Below, in pieces: positions 33,233 to 44,675 of a stretch of 64,000 nucleotides of DNA. This DNA is from Plenodomus lindquistii (taxonomy: Eukaryota; Ascomycota; Dothideomycetes; Pleosporales; Leptosphaeriaceae): contig JANUWI010000001.1 in assembly GCA_025504975.1 (NCBI GenBank), positions 4,836,001 to 4,900,000 of the forward strand, given 5' to 3'. Position 1 is the first letter of the stretch; every line of letters starts with the position of its first letter. The position numbers and the translations under genes were made by a program. The notes beneath the pieces are model-generated. The model was not told the DNA's origin, searched no databases, and saw only the letters and a list, made by a program, of their open reading frames with translations.

Positions 33233-34843
33233 ATGTCTTCGCTCCCAGACAACGACGGCGCAGCCGAGCAGTATAGTGGCGAGAGCTCCCCACATCGACC
33301 TATTGATTCACCTTATCCCAGCGATGGTGAAGACGATGAAACATCAACTTCTTCCTCTTATAGCGAATCCGATACAGAACCCACTTACACGACTATCAAC
33401 TTCCGCCCAGAAGGACGAGGACAAGATATCGTGCAGGACATATGCTTCTCAGGGTATAGTCAGGACGAACAACTCCACCAACTAGAGCAGGCTTTACACG
33501 ACCCAACACTGAGCGAAAACGACAGACACGTAATCAGATACGCAAGGATCAACATTCGTATACGTCGAAGAAGTGCAGAGACATAGAATGCTAGACCTGC
33601 TCAGCCGCGTCACGCCAGCCAGGAAAATGTACCTCCTCACACTGCGCCCGCGATGCCAGGACCGTCCTCAACTGCCATCACGGCCCGAGCCACGACCACA
33701 CCCACGGCGACGGATTCCCAACTCAATCGCACTACTACCAACTCTAGATCTCAGCGCGTTCGCCATGCCGCACTTATGCTGGCGAGTCGCAACAGCGTCC
33801 TGAATGTAGACGATCGCCACGCGATCCTCCGAGAAGTCACTTCCAGCCTCGCCAACGACCTTGAAGACGTCAACACAGATGGCGTAGCTCAACCGCATCT
33901 CGCCGACCTCGAACACATCATGGATATCAGACGTGAGATCGCTGAATTGGGAAGGTCATTAGAGTTGCGTGAGGAGATGTTAAGTGGTGACCCGACCGGC
34001 AGAGCCCGAGCATACTTTGAAGCACAAGAAGATGGTGAAAGTGGCGTCGAAAGAGAAGGATCAGAATCAGGATCAGGATCAGGATCAGGATCGACATCGA
34101 CATCGGCATCACAGCAACAGCGTAGAGATTCAGTTCCAGCACTGTATTCCTCACGGAGTCAGACATTCTATCGCCACTTCGCGCCTGGTGCACATGATGG
34201 CAACGATATACAAGCCTTTCCACAATCAGCAAGCCACACCGCACCGTTCTCCCCAACAGACGATAACGCCGTCTTCCCAGCACTCCGCAACCACACCGCC
34301 GAGCCAACCACCTACCCAATGCCAGACCTCGCCAACCCATCCCGCCGTCCCGAACGAATCTACTTCCCCGCCCTCAGCGACGAAGCACTCGGCCGCTTGA
34401 GAGTGGCACGCCACATCGCAGGCCTAGATACCACGGATGTAGACAGGGAGATTTTATACCGTGTCCTGCTGAACCCACATCGGTGGGGAGAAATCGGCAG
34501 GATTATGGTGCGTATGCCATGGTTCCAGCCTGTTCCTTTGGATCCGCATGAGTGGGGGGATGAGGTGGATGGGCTTTTGGATGAGGTGGGTGGGGATGGG
34601 GGGAGACCGTGGTATAGACAGTGGGGTGAGCGTGGAGAGGCAGGTGGTCGAAGGGGTGAGGGGGGTCGACGAGACACGGTAAGTACGACGCCTGATGCTG
34701 ATCCTCCCGAGGACATTTATTTTCTTGAAGAGGGAGAGGGAGAGAATCGGGGGTGGAGAGCGGGTTTGGTACAGAATGACGAGAGCCGGGACGCGCTAGA
34801 TCGCTTACAGGAACTAATGGAACTTGGGCTAGCGTATCCTTAG
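33233..34843 (+). CDS. Unrecognised protein B, paralogue of A, with an in-frame TAG
   Basis: The same reading frame runs from ATG 33233 to the stop at 34843 but is broken once by TAG at 33584-33586 (ETHR-side context RRRSAET-stop-NARPAQP). Either it is a nonsense change (CAG to TAG would be one C-to-T step) or the TAG lies in an intron. One frame-keeping choice is 33558-33659 (GTATAC...GCCAG, 102 nt), but no good branch site is visible. The first part is acidic and Ser-rich. The second half has a Ser/Gly hexanucleotide-encoded run, then ERIYFPALSDEALGRLRVA, ARHIAGLDTTDVDREI and NPHRWGEIGRIMVR shared with protein A, and a Gly/Arg/Glu-rich tail. Function is unknown. Full length would be about 500-536 residues. 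Confidence 0.6.
34059..34112 (+). repeat. Hexanucleotide microsatellite inside gene B
   Basis: Imperfect GGATCA repeats grade into CATCGA-type repeats and encode a Ser-Gly then Ser-Thr run. A length change in units of six keeps the frame, so it could vary between strains without breaking the protein. Confidence 0.75.
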
Positions 34844-35068
34844 GGCGTAGTAATGAGGTTCATGTACCACGTCTTCGCTGCCTCGTTTTGAGCTGCGATG
34901 TTGTAAGTCTTGTCTTGGTTTGTATTCGTCGTTGTGCTTTGTGTTGTGCTGTCGAGCTTGACACACTGAATCACGATCAGCGCCTGGCAACGCGCAGATA
35001 ACTGTGCATACACACCAAACCTCACCACACAGTCTTGGGTATCATCCAACATCCAACATCTCCTCCTC

Positions 35069-36191
35069 TCAAAAAACCTCCATCTCACACGTAACCCTCT
35101 TCCCAAACCAATCCACCAACTCATCCCCCGCACCCTCCCCCCTCCCTGCAAAAAAATCCGTCACGCGCATATCATCCCCATCCTCCTCAACCGGCCACTC
35201 CACCCCAACCACCCCCTTCTTCCCCTCCAACAACTCCTTCGCCGTGCCCCAGGAATGCCGACACTCTGTTCCCCATCCAAACAACGGATCCATATTTTGT
35301 TTAAGCCAGGCCTGCGTCTTGGGGTCAGCTGGATATCCCGATCCCCACGTAACCGCTACCTCTGCTGGTGAAACCTGCCCCTCGTCTTGTCCATCCTGAA
35401 GGCTAGAGGGGTGGTAATACGAAGCATACCCAACCTCCAACGCGGCATCCCTCGTCACCTTCGCACACACACTCGCGGCGCTAACAACAGGGTACAACGC
35501 ATCCGCCTTCTTCGCCACGGTGATACGTATAGTCGGCCAAATGCGCTCCAACTTCTTTTGGTAAATTTCCGGCTTGCCAATCGTGTCAATGTAGATTTCC
35601 CTGACGTTTACGCCGCGCGCGAGGACGCCGCGGATCAGGTCGATGGTGGCGTCCATGGCTTGCGCGTTGAGGTTGTATACGCTGGGGGAGAGCATGTGTG
35701 CAGATATGTCTTGTGCGGAGAGGGAGCGCGTGGCCCAGCCGCTGGCGGAGTGGAGGTCGCTGGTGGGTGTGCAGAGGGTGCGCATGAGGTGTGTGCGGAA
35801 TGTTGGGGTGAGGACTTTGGAGTCGTTGAAGTGGTGGGTTTCGGCGAGGAGGGAGTGGTGGAGGGCTAGGGGGAGGTAGAAGAGGGCGTAGACCATGGGG
35901 CCTGTTTGTTTGGTATGATGGTTAGGGATGTGGGATGTTTGGGGGAAGAGGGGGATTGGGGGAGTTCAACGTACCTAGGACTGGCCCGCGACCGGCCTCG
36001 TCAACGCCTAGGATGACTTCTGTGGACATGTCGTCTGCGATTTGGGGCGGGATAGGCGAGAAATGTGAGTATGATCTCCCTGCTAGAATGTCCTCTTTGT
36101 GTATTGACGGCGCCATGAAGACTTCCGTAGGCGGGGTTTCTAGTTCGATTTCCTGCGCGTCCATTTGTACATCTTCCTGTGATTCTGCCAT
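35069..36191 (-). CDS. Ribonuclease H2 subunit A (RNase HII)
   Basis: Two exons, 35975-36191 and 35069-35901, with a 73-nt intron (GTACGT...AAACAG), give 349 residues. The join restores GRGPVLG-PMVYALFYLP. Catalytic acids are Asp64 and Glu65 in VDEAGRG, with the DSKVL block, the Asp of IYIDTIGKP, and the last Asp in SAASVCAKVTRD, so all four positions of the family are present. The enzyme cuts RNA of RNA-DNA hybrids and starts removal of single ribonucleotides from nuclear DNA (EC 3.1.26.4) together with subunits B and C, which are not in this window. An N-terminal acidic extension of about 55 residues precedes the core. It is convergent with gene B, separated by 225 bp. Confidence 0.95.
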
Positions 36192-36970
36192 TCTTGTTTT
36201 CTTCTTTTTTTAATGCAAATTCGGCCTCGGGATTGAGAATCAATGTTCAGTCCAGTTCAGTTCAGTTGCGATTCGCGACGTAGGGGAGAGTGCAGCGAGC
36301 GTGTGGGAAGACGCGACGCGCCACTAGCGCGAAATGGACGTGAGACGGACCGACGGCATCCTTCGACATGGGACGGGACGGGACGGAACCGTACGGCAGG
36401 GAAACGGCAAGGCACTCACACCGTCCACGGGCTGCAGAAACAAACACGGCACATTGCATGCAGTCTTCGACAGTCGGACACCAAAGTTGCCCCATCGAGT
36501 ATGTGCGTGATGTGGTGCTACCACACGATTTGCCGTAGTTGCATGACTATGGTGCATCGCGGTACAATGCTCCTGCTAATCATGTGGGGGACGGGAGACT
36601 TCAGTACACACACGTGCAGCCTTGCGACATCTGGGCATTGCGAACAGAGTACGATTCGCCTGCGATGTACGAAGGAGCTCGTTTTTATTGTGTCCCCTGC
36701 TCACATTAACAGCATAATGTGTGAGCCTATACAGTAGCAAGAAAATAATAAAAAGTATAGAAAGCTACCACATTATAATCTCTACTACTTTTAGAGAATA
36801 CACGTAATATTTAATAACTGTTAGTAGCACTTTCGTGTGTTGTGGTAGTTATAGTGAGCAATCACTGCTGTAAGTAACTCTGGTGACTCAATGCATACGA
36901 GCGCCTTCGTACAGTGTGCGGTCCGACTTGCCAATTTGGTATTACGTTTAGACTGCACTCCCTAGCCTGA
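36192..36970. other. Intergenic, 779 bp, with an intact MITE-like copy
   Basis: This holds the RNase H2A promoter side at the left, then the inverted-repeat element at 36666-36913, which ends 57 bp from the dehydrogenase stop codon. No gene is seen. Confidence 0.5.
36666..36913. mobile_element. MITE-like element, best preserved copy (4)
   Basis: A 248-bp element with 17-bp terminal inverted repeats: left TGTACGAAGGAGCTCGT, right ACGAGCGCCTTCGTACA, matching at 16 of 17 positions. The interior is AT-rich and has no open frame. If the outer TA on each side is a target-site duplication, the element would fit a Tc1/mariner-type MITE with ends CGAAGG...CCTTCG; the TGTA...TACA symmetry makes the exact boundary uncertain. 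Four related copies are found at 14.1, 17.7, 25.3 and 39.5 kb. No transposase gene is in the window. Confidence 0.8.
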
Positions 36971-38183
36971 TTATTGCACGGTATTGAAGATGATTTTGCT
37001 GACACCCTTCCGGACACTCTCTTGCACCCAATTTGGCAACCCCCTCAACGAACTGATCTTGCTGATTCCCGACGGCAAGAAGACCTGTCCACCCGCACAG
37101 CTAGTAACCCTTTCCACAACGGTGTCGGCGACCGACGTAGGCTCGATGATTGCGGAGCCCTGCCTCTGGAGCTCCTGCTCGACTGGCCCAAGGAGAGGCG
37201 TGCGCACCCAGTTTGGATGGATGGATGTAGTGAGAATGTTTGGGGCATTGTAGTGGAGCTTAAGTTCCTGGTTGAGTGCTGCAATCATGGATTAGCATCT
37301 GGTCCGCGCACTGGTAGTGTTTTCAATTGCGTGACTTACATTCGTGGAAGGCCAAGATGGCCGCTTTGCTGGCTGTATAGTCTGCAAGGCCTGCGACACT
37401 AATGTAACTGGCTGTACTGGCGACCGTTACAATATGACCCTTGTTCTGCTTTAGCATATCTGGTAGGAACGCTTTGACAGTGTACCAATTGCTCAGCACA
37501 TTGACATCGAAGATCTTCCTGAGATAATCATCCGATGTGCTGAGAATCGTATGCGGAGCCAGGATTCCAGCATTGTTGATCAGAATACTCGGCTCACCCA
37601 GCTTCTCTCTGACCTTCTCCGCTGCAGCATACACCGCCGTGGGATTTGTGACATCGCACGCGAAGAACTTGATGTTTGCATCTGCCAAAGCTTGTCAGCA
37701 TTTCAAAACCACCCCCCATGTCTGTGACTGTCATTTGAAGAGATTCAAGCACTTACAGCCCTGCAACGTCTTGGGCAGCTGCTGAATGTCCAACACCGCG
37801 ACTCTGATCCCTCTCCCGACCAACCTCTTGACCACCAACTCACCAATTCCACTACAGCCCCCGGTCACAACCGCAACTTCCTGACTCCACACCCACCTTG
37901 CCTTCTCACTCCGAAACCGCCCAGCATTTAGCGCAACATGGTTTGCCTGCTTATTGAGTACACCTGTAATGCCAAACGCCAGACACCATTTCAGCGCCTT
38001 GACAACCCGCGCATACCGCAGTGGATCCCGTAGCGATGCGATCCGGCTCGTGAGTTGCGCTCGAAGGCCCGGAGGACCTTTCGTGAGGATATATAGGAGT
38101 GCGCCGGTTATGACGGGGTTGAGGGCAATGTGGCCAATGGACAGGGTGAGGAGGTTTGAGACGCGCTGCAGAGCGACCGACAT
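36971..38183 (-). CDS. Membrane-anchored short-chain dehydrogenase/reductase
   Basis: Three exons (37757-38183, 37340-37681, 36971-37278) with introns of 75 and 61 nt give 358 residues. The joins give TLQGYANIKFFACDV and FHESLNQELKL. Two hydrophobic N-terminal segments (about 14-35 and 62-80) suggest ER or lipid-droplet anchoring. The Rossmann motif is TGGCSGIG (107-114), followed by NNAG (178-181). The catalytic site is Ser231/Ser234 with Tyr244-x-x-x-Lys248 (YTASK). The topology resembles retinol dehydrogenase/17-beta-HSD 11-like SDRs that use lipid alcohols or ketones, but the substrate cannot be read from sequence. The gene transcribes toward the MITE-like element that sits just past its 3' end. 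Confidence 0.88.
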
Positions 38184-40283
38184 CTTGGGTGTGGGTGGAG
38201 ATGCTGGGAAGCACCGAGACAGCAGACATCTTGTGATGGGTTGGTTGACTATAACTATCGCTTGAATGGAGCTAATGTGGAGCCGCGGACGCTACAGTGA
38301 GGGGAGGCAGATCTCTCGTCGCTAGAGTCGTGGGTGATTCGCGTGCGGAGTCGTGCCTAGTGGGTGGGGGAAGGGTGGACCTCGTGGACCTCGGCTTCCT
38401 GTGCTGGGAGATGGCATGCTTTCACATTGGGTTCTCGATACGATTTGCTGCTAAGGAGGACGGCTGTCTGACCAGGTCTGCGTTGTAGTGTATGATCGTG
38501 TTCTTGGAAAAACACTATGTCGGGATGGGTGGGTTCAAGGATGCTGTCGCGACTGCGGTGGGAATCTAGGGTAGAAGGTCGCGACAAGTGGAGCTTCTCG
38601 CTTACCACATTAGGAGAAATACAGCATTGATTGCATTAATTGGCTACGTTGATTGTCAAGAAGCGACATCCAAGTGATGGTCATACTAGGTCGAGATTAC
38701 TTGATAAGTACTACACTTCTACAAGCACTACGCCTCTACAAGTGCTACACCCCTCCATACTCCACGCCTCTGCAATGGTCTTCAGAGACACTAAGAATTT
38801 CATACGCCATACACATCTTTAGTCTCATAACTTCCTTTGGAAGCCCACTCCCCCATACTTTGCGTCTGATAGACCTACGTCTGTGAGAATATGTGCACCA
38901 CTCAAGACATGTGAAACAGATCATAAGCTATCTAGGCCTACATAATGATGCTACGGCGATGACGAAAGTAGCCTTATTTCGTACATGGGACTTCGCTTAT
39001 TCGCTGTTCAGCCTGATCTGTATGTTCCAAGGATTCACTGAATGCTCGTTATAAGTCTGCTAATTGGCTCACGCCTTGTGACTGAGACGTCAGCGCTGTA
39101 CTGGTATGCCCATCGTATCATCTTATCCTGGAGGTTTATGTCGGAAGGCTGCAATGCTGCCCTTTAGAATTTCAATCTCAATAATCTTGCGAACATTGCT
39201 GTCGACGCGGCGGCACGAATTGTGGGAATCTGGTCGTTGACTACGTGTGGCTTCAATAGCTGAGCTGACCTTTGCACGTTCAGATCGACGATGTGGAGAG
39301 AGCAGAAGAGACAAGCACATTTCTGATCGTCTTCTTAATTCAAGTTGAGGCGAAAACAAGATGTGAGATGGGGAAAGTAAACTTAATTCGCCATTCCATA
39401 CAGTTCTACAGAAAGTTAAGTTCGCTTAGAGGGTGCAAGTCGCACGTAGCTACACAAGGCACTAAGCTTAGAGTTTTTAGATACTACGTGTATTCTTTAG
39501 AAGTAGTAGAGATTGTTTTCTGTAATGCTCATCTGCTGCTGTTGTTTCTTTGCCACTGGATAATTTTAAGCGTCATGCTGCTAACGTGGGATAGGGACAC
39601 GATACGAACGCACTCCTTCGTACCGGGGTTGTCTGCTGTGATCATGACGGTGACGACGGTCGCATGATGCTCGTGTCATTTTCTAGAAGACGTGTGAGCT
39701 GTCACTCCAACGTTACCTTTGCCCCTCTGCTTGAACTCGGGCCTTATCCCAGCTACTTACTGTATGTATAGGTAATCACCAGGATTAAGGCCAAACACGT
39801 GTCACGTCTGGATTACAAGTTCGATAAACACGAAGGTTCTCTGCGAATAGATACAAGAGAAAAGTAGGTCTGGAGCTGAGGAGTCCTTGGCTGACTGAGT
39901 CAAAGATATCAGGGCTGCAGATGTGGATCTCCACTGCATCGCGCCTTCCCGCTTTAACCGCTAGCCCAATACACGAGCCAGCGAAGTTACCTCACTGTCT
40001 CATCCACTCTTCTTCTGCTGTCAATTGACAACTGCGCATCATCGCGGCCCCGCTCTCCATCATCAGATTGCTTTCCTGCTTGCAGTTTCTATTCTCAGTA
40101 GTGTATTGTCAAACCAGCCTTGCGCAATTTGAGTGGCTGGGTCCCGGCTTGCTCCCACGCGAATCTTGGGTCTGAGTAAAGTACGTCGGCTCTGCTTCAC
40201 CTTGTCCTCGGCGACATGCTCGCGTTTGCCTCTGTCGCCTTCACTCACACTTGCCAGATCTACCCCACTCTCCTTGAAACGTC
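38184..40283. other. Gene-poor stretch, 2.1 kb
   Basis: No gene is supported. Near 38,705-38,760 a short degenerate tandem (units like CTACAAGCACTACGCCT) occurs. A MITE-like copy lies at about 39440-39623. The right end is the pyrimidine-rich promoter of the EDC4-like gene. Confidence 0.5.
39440..39623. mobile_element. MITE-like element, copy 5, opposite orientation
   Basis: TACTACGTGTATTCTTTAG and AAGTAGTAGAGATTG are the reverse complement of the central part of the 36.7 kb copy. The element ends in ATACGAACGCACTCCTTCGTAC, a worn terminal repeat. The left end is unclear, so the start is approximate. Confidence 0.6.
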
Positions 40284-43200
40284 ATGGCGGACCTGCAGGA
40301 GCTGTTTGCCCGCCTCAACGGTGGCGCTGCCAGCAACCAGCAACAACAACAGCACAGCTACCAACAGCCGTCTGTCTCGTCGCCCCTCTTTTCCCCCTCG
40401 CCCAGTGGCCCACGCCCACATCACCAGAGCGCTGTCATGTCGCCCAACACATCGACTGCCAACACGCCCGCGCCCGAGCAGGGCCAGCAGGCGACCAACT
40501 TGCTCAATCTGCTTCGCTTTAACGGCGGCCAGGCGAGGCGAGTGTCTCAAAACGCACCGAGCCTCGACGCCTCACCAGCGCACAGCCGCACTGTCTCCTA
40601 CGCCGATCCTGCTGCAAGCTTTGCGAGCAACAGGACATCTTCGTACGGTGCTGCTCCCATGGCGCCTGCTCCAGCTCCTGTGGCATCGGAGAACCCCCAG
40701 GACCTGCTCTTGCGTCTACTGAACCACCCTAAGCCCGCGCAGTCTGATGGTCGCTCCTCTCGAGCTTCCGCCTCCGCCTTCTCTCCTCCGCCCGTCATTC
40801 CCAAGCCTGAAACGGCTGTGGACGACCTTGCGCAGGACCTGGCCGATGCTGAAGCCGCGAAGGTATCTGCGGACCCGACTGACAGCGCAACCACTTCTTC
40901 ACCTATGAGAATCTTCGGCTCTGATGGCACCCGTGCCTCGGAGCGGTTCCAGCCTGAGGCCTCCAGTCTCGCGCCCAAGTTCACCTACGTCAATCCTTTC
41001 GACCAGCTCGAAGCTGCTAGTCCACGCAATCGTACGCCGAACCCTGAGCCCTCTAGGGCGCCTGGTCCAAAGGTCGAAATCCTTAAGAAGCAGAAGCGTG
41101 AGCCATCTGTGCCGCCTGCCAACACCAACAAGGAGCACACTCACGCCCAACCACACGAGACTGTGGCTGAGGCTGTGAGTGATCTGCGCGAGCAGGTCGG
41201 CCAGCAGATTGAAGACGCACTTGCTGAGGCCGAAGCTGAGGGCAGCTCTACGCTACGCGTAGCCGAGGAGGTCAGCGTGCCCGCTGCTGATGTTGCTGAG
41301 GTTCAGGAGCTAATGGTCGACATCGCTACTGAAATCAAGCACGATTTCGAAGACCCCGCCACGGCCAAGGAGATTGGAGACGCGGTCCCGAAGCCTCTTG
41401 CAGCAGCCTTGAAAGAGGTTGCCAACGAGGTCGCTGACGGAGACGTGGTCGACAATTGGGAGACGGCTGAGGCTGAGCAGAGTCTGGCCCAAGGTGACGA
41501 TCAGACTGTCATAGTCTACAGGTTCCCCATGCGCGCCTTCGCTTCGATTGCTGTCAGCGAAATTCCTCATCGTATCCAATTTCGCCCGGAGCTGTTCATG
41601 GACATTGCCAGGTTGAAGAAGGACTTCGACCAGATCGATCGCTCTCTTGTTGCCGCTAGCAAGAACTTCATTGTCTACGCGCTTGTCAAGAAGGGTGGCT
41701 TCCGCATCATCCGTCAAGAGAACGGCCACTACCGCCAGGTGTTCGAGAATCACCAGGAACGCATCTTCAACATTGCTTTGTGCACTTCTGTGGAAGACAC
41801 AAATAACTCCCTCGAGAGCATCCTTGGTATCGGCGTCAATGGCACAGTCTTCTGGACTTCGCTTGACCCCGTTCGCGAAGATCAATTCGGCGAGAATCTC
41901 GATTCGCAGGGTCTCATGCTACCTCCGTCACCTTCACAAGATGATAACACATCTGGTGGCCAGCTGAAGACTCGCGCTAAGCCATCTTCACGTCATCCTG
42001 AATTCTTCGCTGTTGGTCGAGGCAAGTCCATTCACATTGTCTTCCCCAAGGTCGCAGCAGAGTACGCTCGTAGCAAGAGCCGCATTTGTCACACCGAGAA
42101 ATATCTCAAAGAGCGTTCGCTCAAAATCCTTACTGGTAAGGCTGGCAAGGACTTCACCTTCAGTGAGGACGATACTATCATCGTCTCTCTCGACAAGGCA
42201 GGCCGCATGCGCTTCTGGGATATTCGCAGTTTGACGGAGCCTGAACTGGGCAATCCACGCAGCACGCCACGTCAAGTCGAGGTTTCGGAGACTCTGTTGG
42301 AGTTCCACACAACAACACCCAACGCGAAGTCATGGCCTACCTCAGTCTTCTTCTTTGATAAGGACAAGCCGTATACTAAGGGTATTGCGCTACGATATGT
42401 CATGGTCGGAATGAAACAAAACCATGCTTTTCAGCTTTGGGATCTTGGACTCAACAAGGCGGTCCAGGAGATCCACTTGCCACACGAGAACGAGTCGGAT
42501 GCGATCTGCAGTGTTTCCTTCCACCCCAGGACAGGTATCATGGCTGTTGCGCATCCTACCAGGAACTCGATCTTCTTCGTCCACGTCTCCTGCCCGAGGT
42601 ACAATTTACCCCCACTGAGTCAAGCATCGTACATTTCCCGTCTGGCAAGCAAGGGCGAGCGTGGTCAGAACCCGCTCCCCCCTGTCAATGCTACCGCCAT
42701 CATGACCAGCATCACGGAGTACTCGTTCGCTTCCAAGGGTCAGATTAGGAGCTTGCACATGCTGAACGAGCCTGCCGGTCCAGGAGAAGGCGACGATCCA
42801 GACAATGCTGCTCTCTTTGAGCTGTACGTCATGCACTCAAAGGGTGTCTGCACTCTTCGTATCCGCAGAAGCGACCTCGGTTGGAAGAAGGAGGGCGAGC
42901 CGATCAACCCGAAGGAAGCTGAGGAGGAAGGTGTCATCACCATATCACAACTTAAGCCACCTGTGGCCGTGACAGATGAGTCCTCAACCGTTGGTGATCC
43001 ACCTGCACCAAAGTCTGTTTCCGACCGTTCCGTCCGAGAGCCTACGAAGAAGGAGAGCAGCAACGTGTCGAGACAGTCTATGACACCGGAGGCAGCGATG
43101 CGCGCTTCAACTCTTGCTAAGGTCGAGAGCAAACAAGACGCAGCTCGTGCGGCCATCATCAACGGAGGTGCTGAGAAGGTTGACAAGAAGAAGAAGAAGC

Positions 43201-44675
43201 GTCCAGCCACCGAGACATCATCTCAGCCATCGGCCCCGCCCTCCGTCACGGCCTCAACTTCCACTCGTGCTCCGCCGTCATCGTATGCCCAAGCTGCGCA
43301 GGTTGCTCCACAAGTCAAGTCGCCTACTCCTCCACAAGCGCCCGTCGAGCCAGAGGCTTCCAAGGCTTCCAATATCACTACCGATGTCGAGGTGCCGGAG
43401 TGGGCTAAGCAGCTCATGAACAAGCACATCCAGCAGTCGGCTGCAGCCTCTGCGCCGGCAGCTGCACGTGCATCTGATCTAGATGCTAAGAAACTTAGGG
43501 AGGTTGTCCAAGCTGAGATCACTGAAGGCTTCGCTCGTGAGCTCGAGGTGATGTACAAGCGCTTTGACGAGGACAAGCGTGTTATGAACGCTGCCAATGG
43601 TGCCAAACAGGAGGCAATTCTTCGTCTTGTCTCGAGCACTCTGACCGATAACGTCGAAGGCGTCATCCGCAAGATGGTCGATGAGAACATGCGCACAGTC
43701 CTCCTGCCAGAAGTCCTCGCAAAGACGTCTTCAACTCTCGAGAAGAGCATCAGCTCCAACATGAAGTCTACCTTGGGGCCTCAGCTATCTAAGGACATAC
43801 CCGATGCAGTGTCGCGTGCGCTCAAGAGCCCCCAAATCTTCCAGCCACTTTCCGATCAGCTCACGAAGAAGCTTACTGGTACATTCGAGCCTATGGTGGT
43901 AGCATCTGTCAGTTCCGTGGTCAGTCCGGCCATTTCCAAGCTTTCGAACATGATCGAGCAGCAGATTGGTGCGCAGCTTCGTCAAGCGCACACACAACGC
44001 CACGAGGATGCCGCCAAGATTGCACAGCTTACCGATACTGTTCACACTTGCTTGGAAACGATTCAGACCATGGTCGCGACTCAGGCTGACCTTCAAGCCC
44101 AAGTCGCAAAGCTGCAGCAGGCTATCTCTCAGCCATCATCTCAAGCCGTAGCCAAGGCATCGCCGCAAGCTAGTGCGCCTCCTGTCCAGCAGAAGAGTCC
44201 CGAGCAGCTTGAGGTGGAGGCCATCACCGAACTTATGAGCAACGGCGATTTCAATCAGGGCACTATGCAGTGGCTGCAGTCGAGCCGCTCTGCTGAGCTG
44301 TTCGACGAAGTTTTCGTACGCTGCAATCCGAACTACCTCACGCAGATGAGCCCTCTGCTCATTCTGTCGACTGGTGCAATTGTTTCCGGTGCTCTCGAAT
44401 CCAACGTTCCGGAGCGACTGAATTGGCTTGAAACTGTTCTTCGCAGCATCAACCCTCACGTAAGTTGGCTACGCCAGGTTTTAGTGCAATCCGCTAATCA
44501 ATTTTAGGACCCTGAGGTCAAGGATATGATCCCCCGAATCATGGATGTTGTCAATCAACGTCTCACCTCAAAGTACTTTGAACTTAACGAGAGTTCTCCG
44601 GGCAATCCTCTTCTCCGCCGCATCTCCGCTCTGGTTCAAGACGGCAACGAGATGGCTCGCGCTTCCAGAACCTAG
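40284..44675 (+). CDS. EDC4/Ge-1-like mRNA decapping scaffold
   Basis: Two exons, 40284-44459 and 44508-44675, with a 48-nt intron (GTAAGT...CTAATC...TTTTAG), give 1447 residues. The N-terminus (MADLQELFARLNGG) is followed by a long Gln/Ser/Pro/Ala-rich region. A WD40-like beta-propeller spans about 410-870 (FRIIRQENGHYRQVF, FTFSEDDTIIVSLDKAGRMR, NHAFQLWDLGLNKAVQEIHL, SVSFHPRTGIMAVAH). Next come a Lys-rich and Ala/Pro-rich linker and a helical coiled-coil C-terminus ending in the conserved Ge-1 C-terminal repeat (AITELMSNGDFNQGTMQWLQ, LNWLETVLRSINPHDPEVKD). Proteins of this kind (human EDC4, S. pombe Pdc1) bridge Dcp2 to P-bodies. Location is cytoplasmic by family. The intron splits the very last helix and is needed for it. 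Confidence 0.88.
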
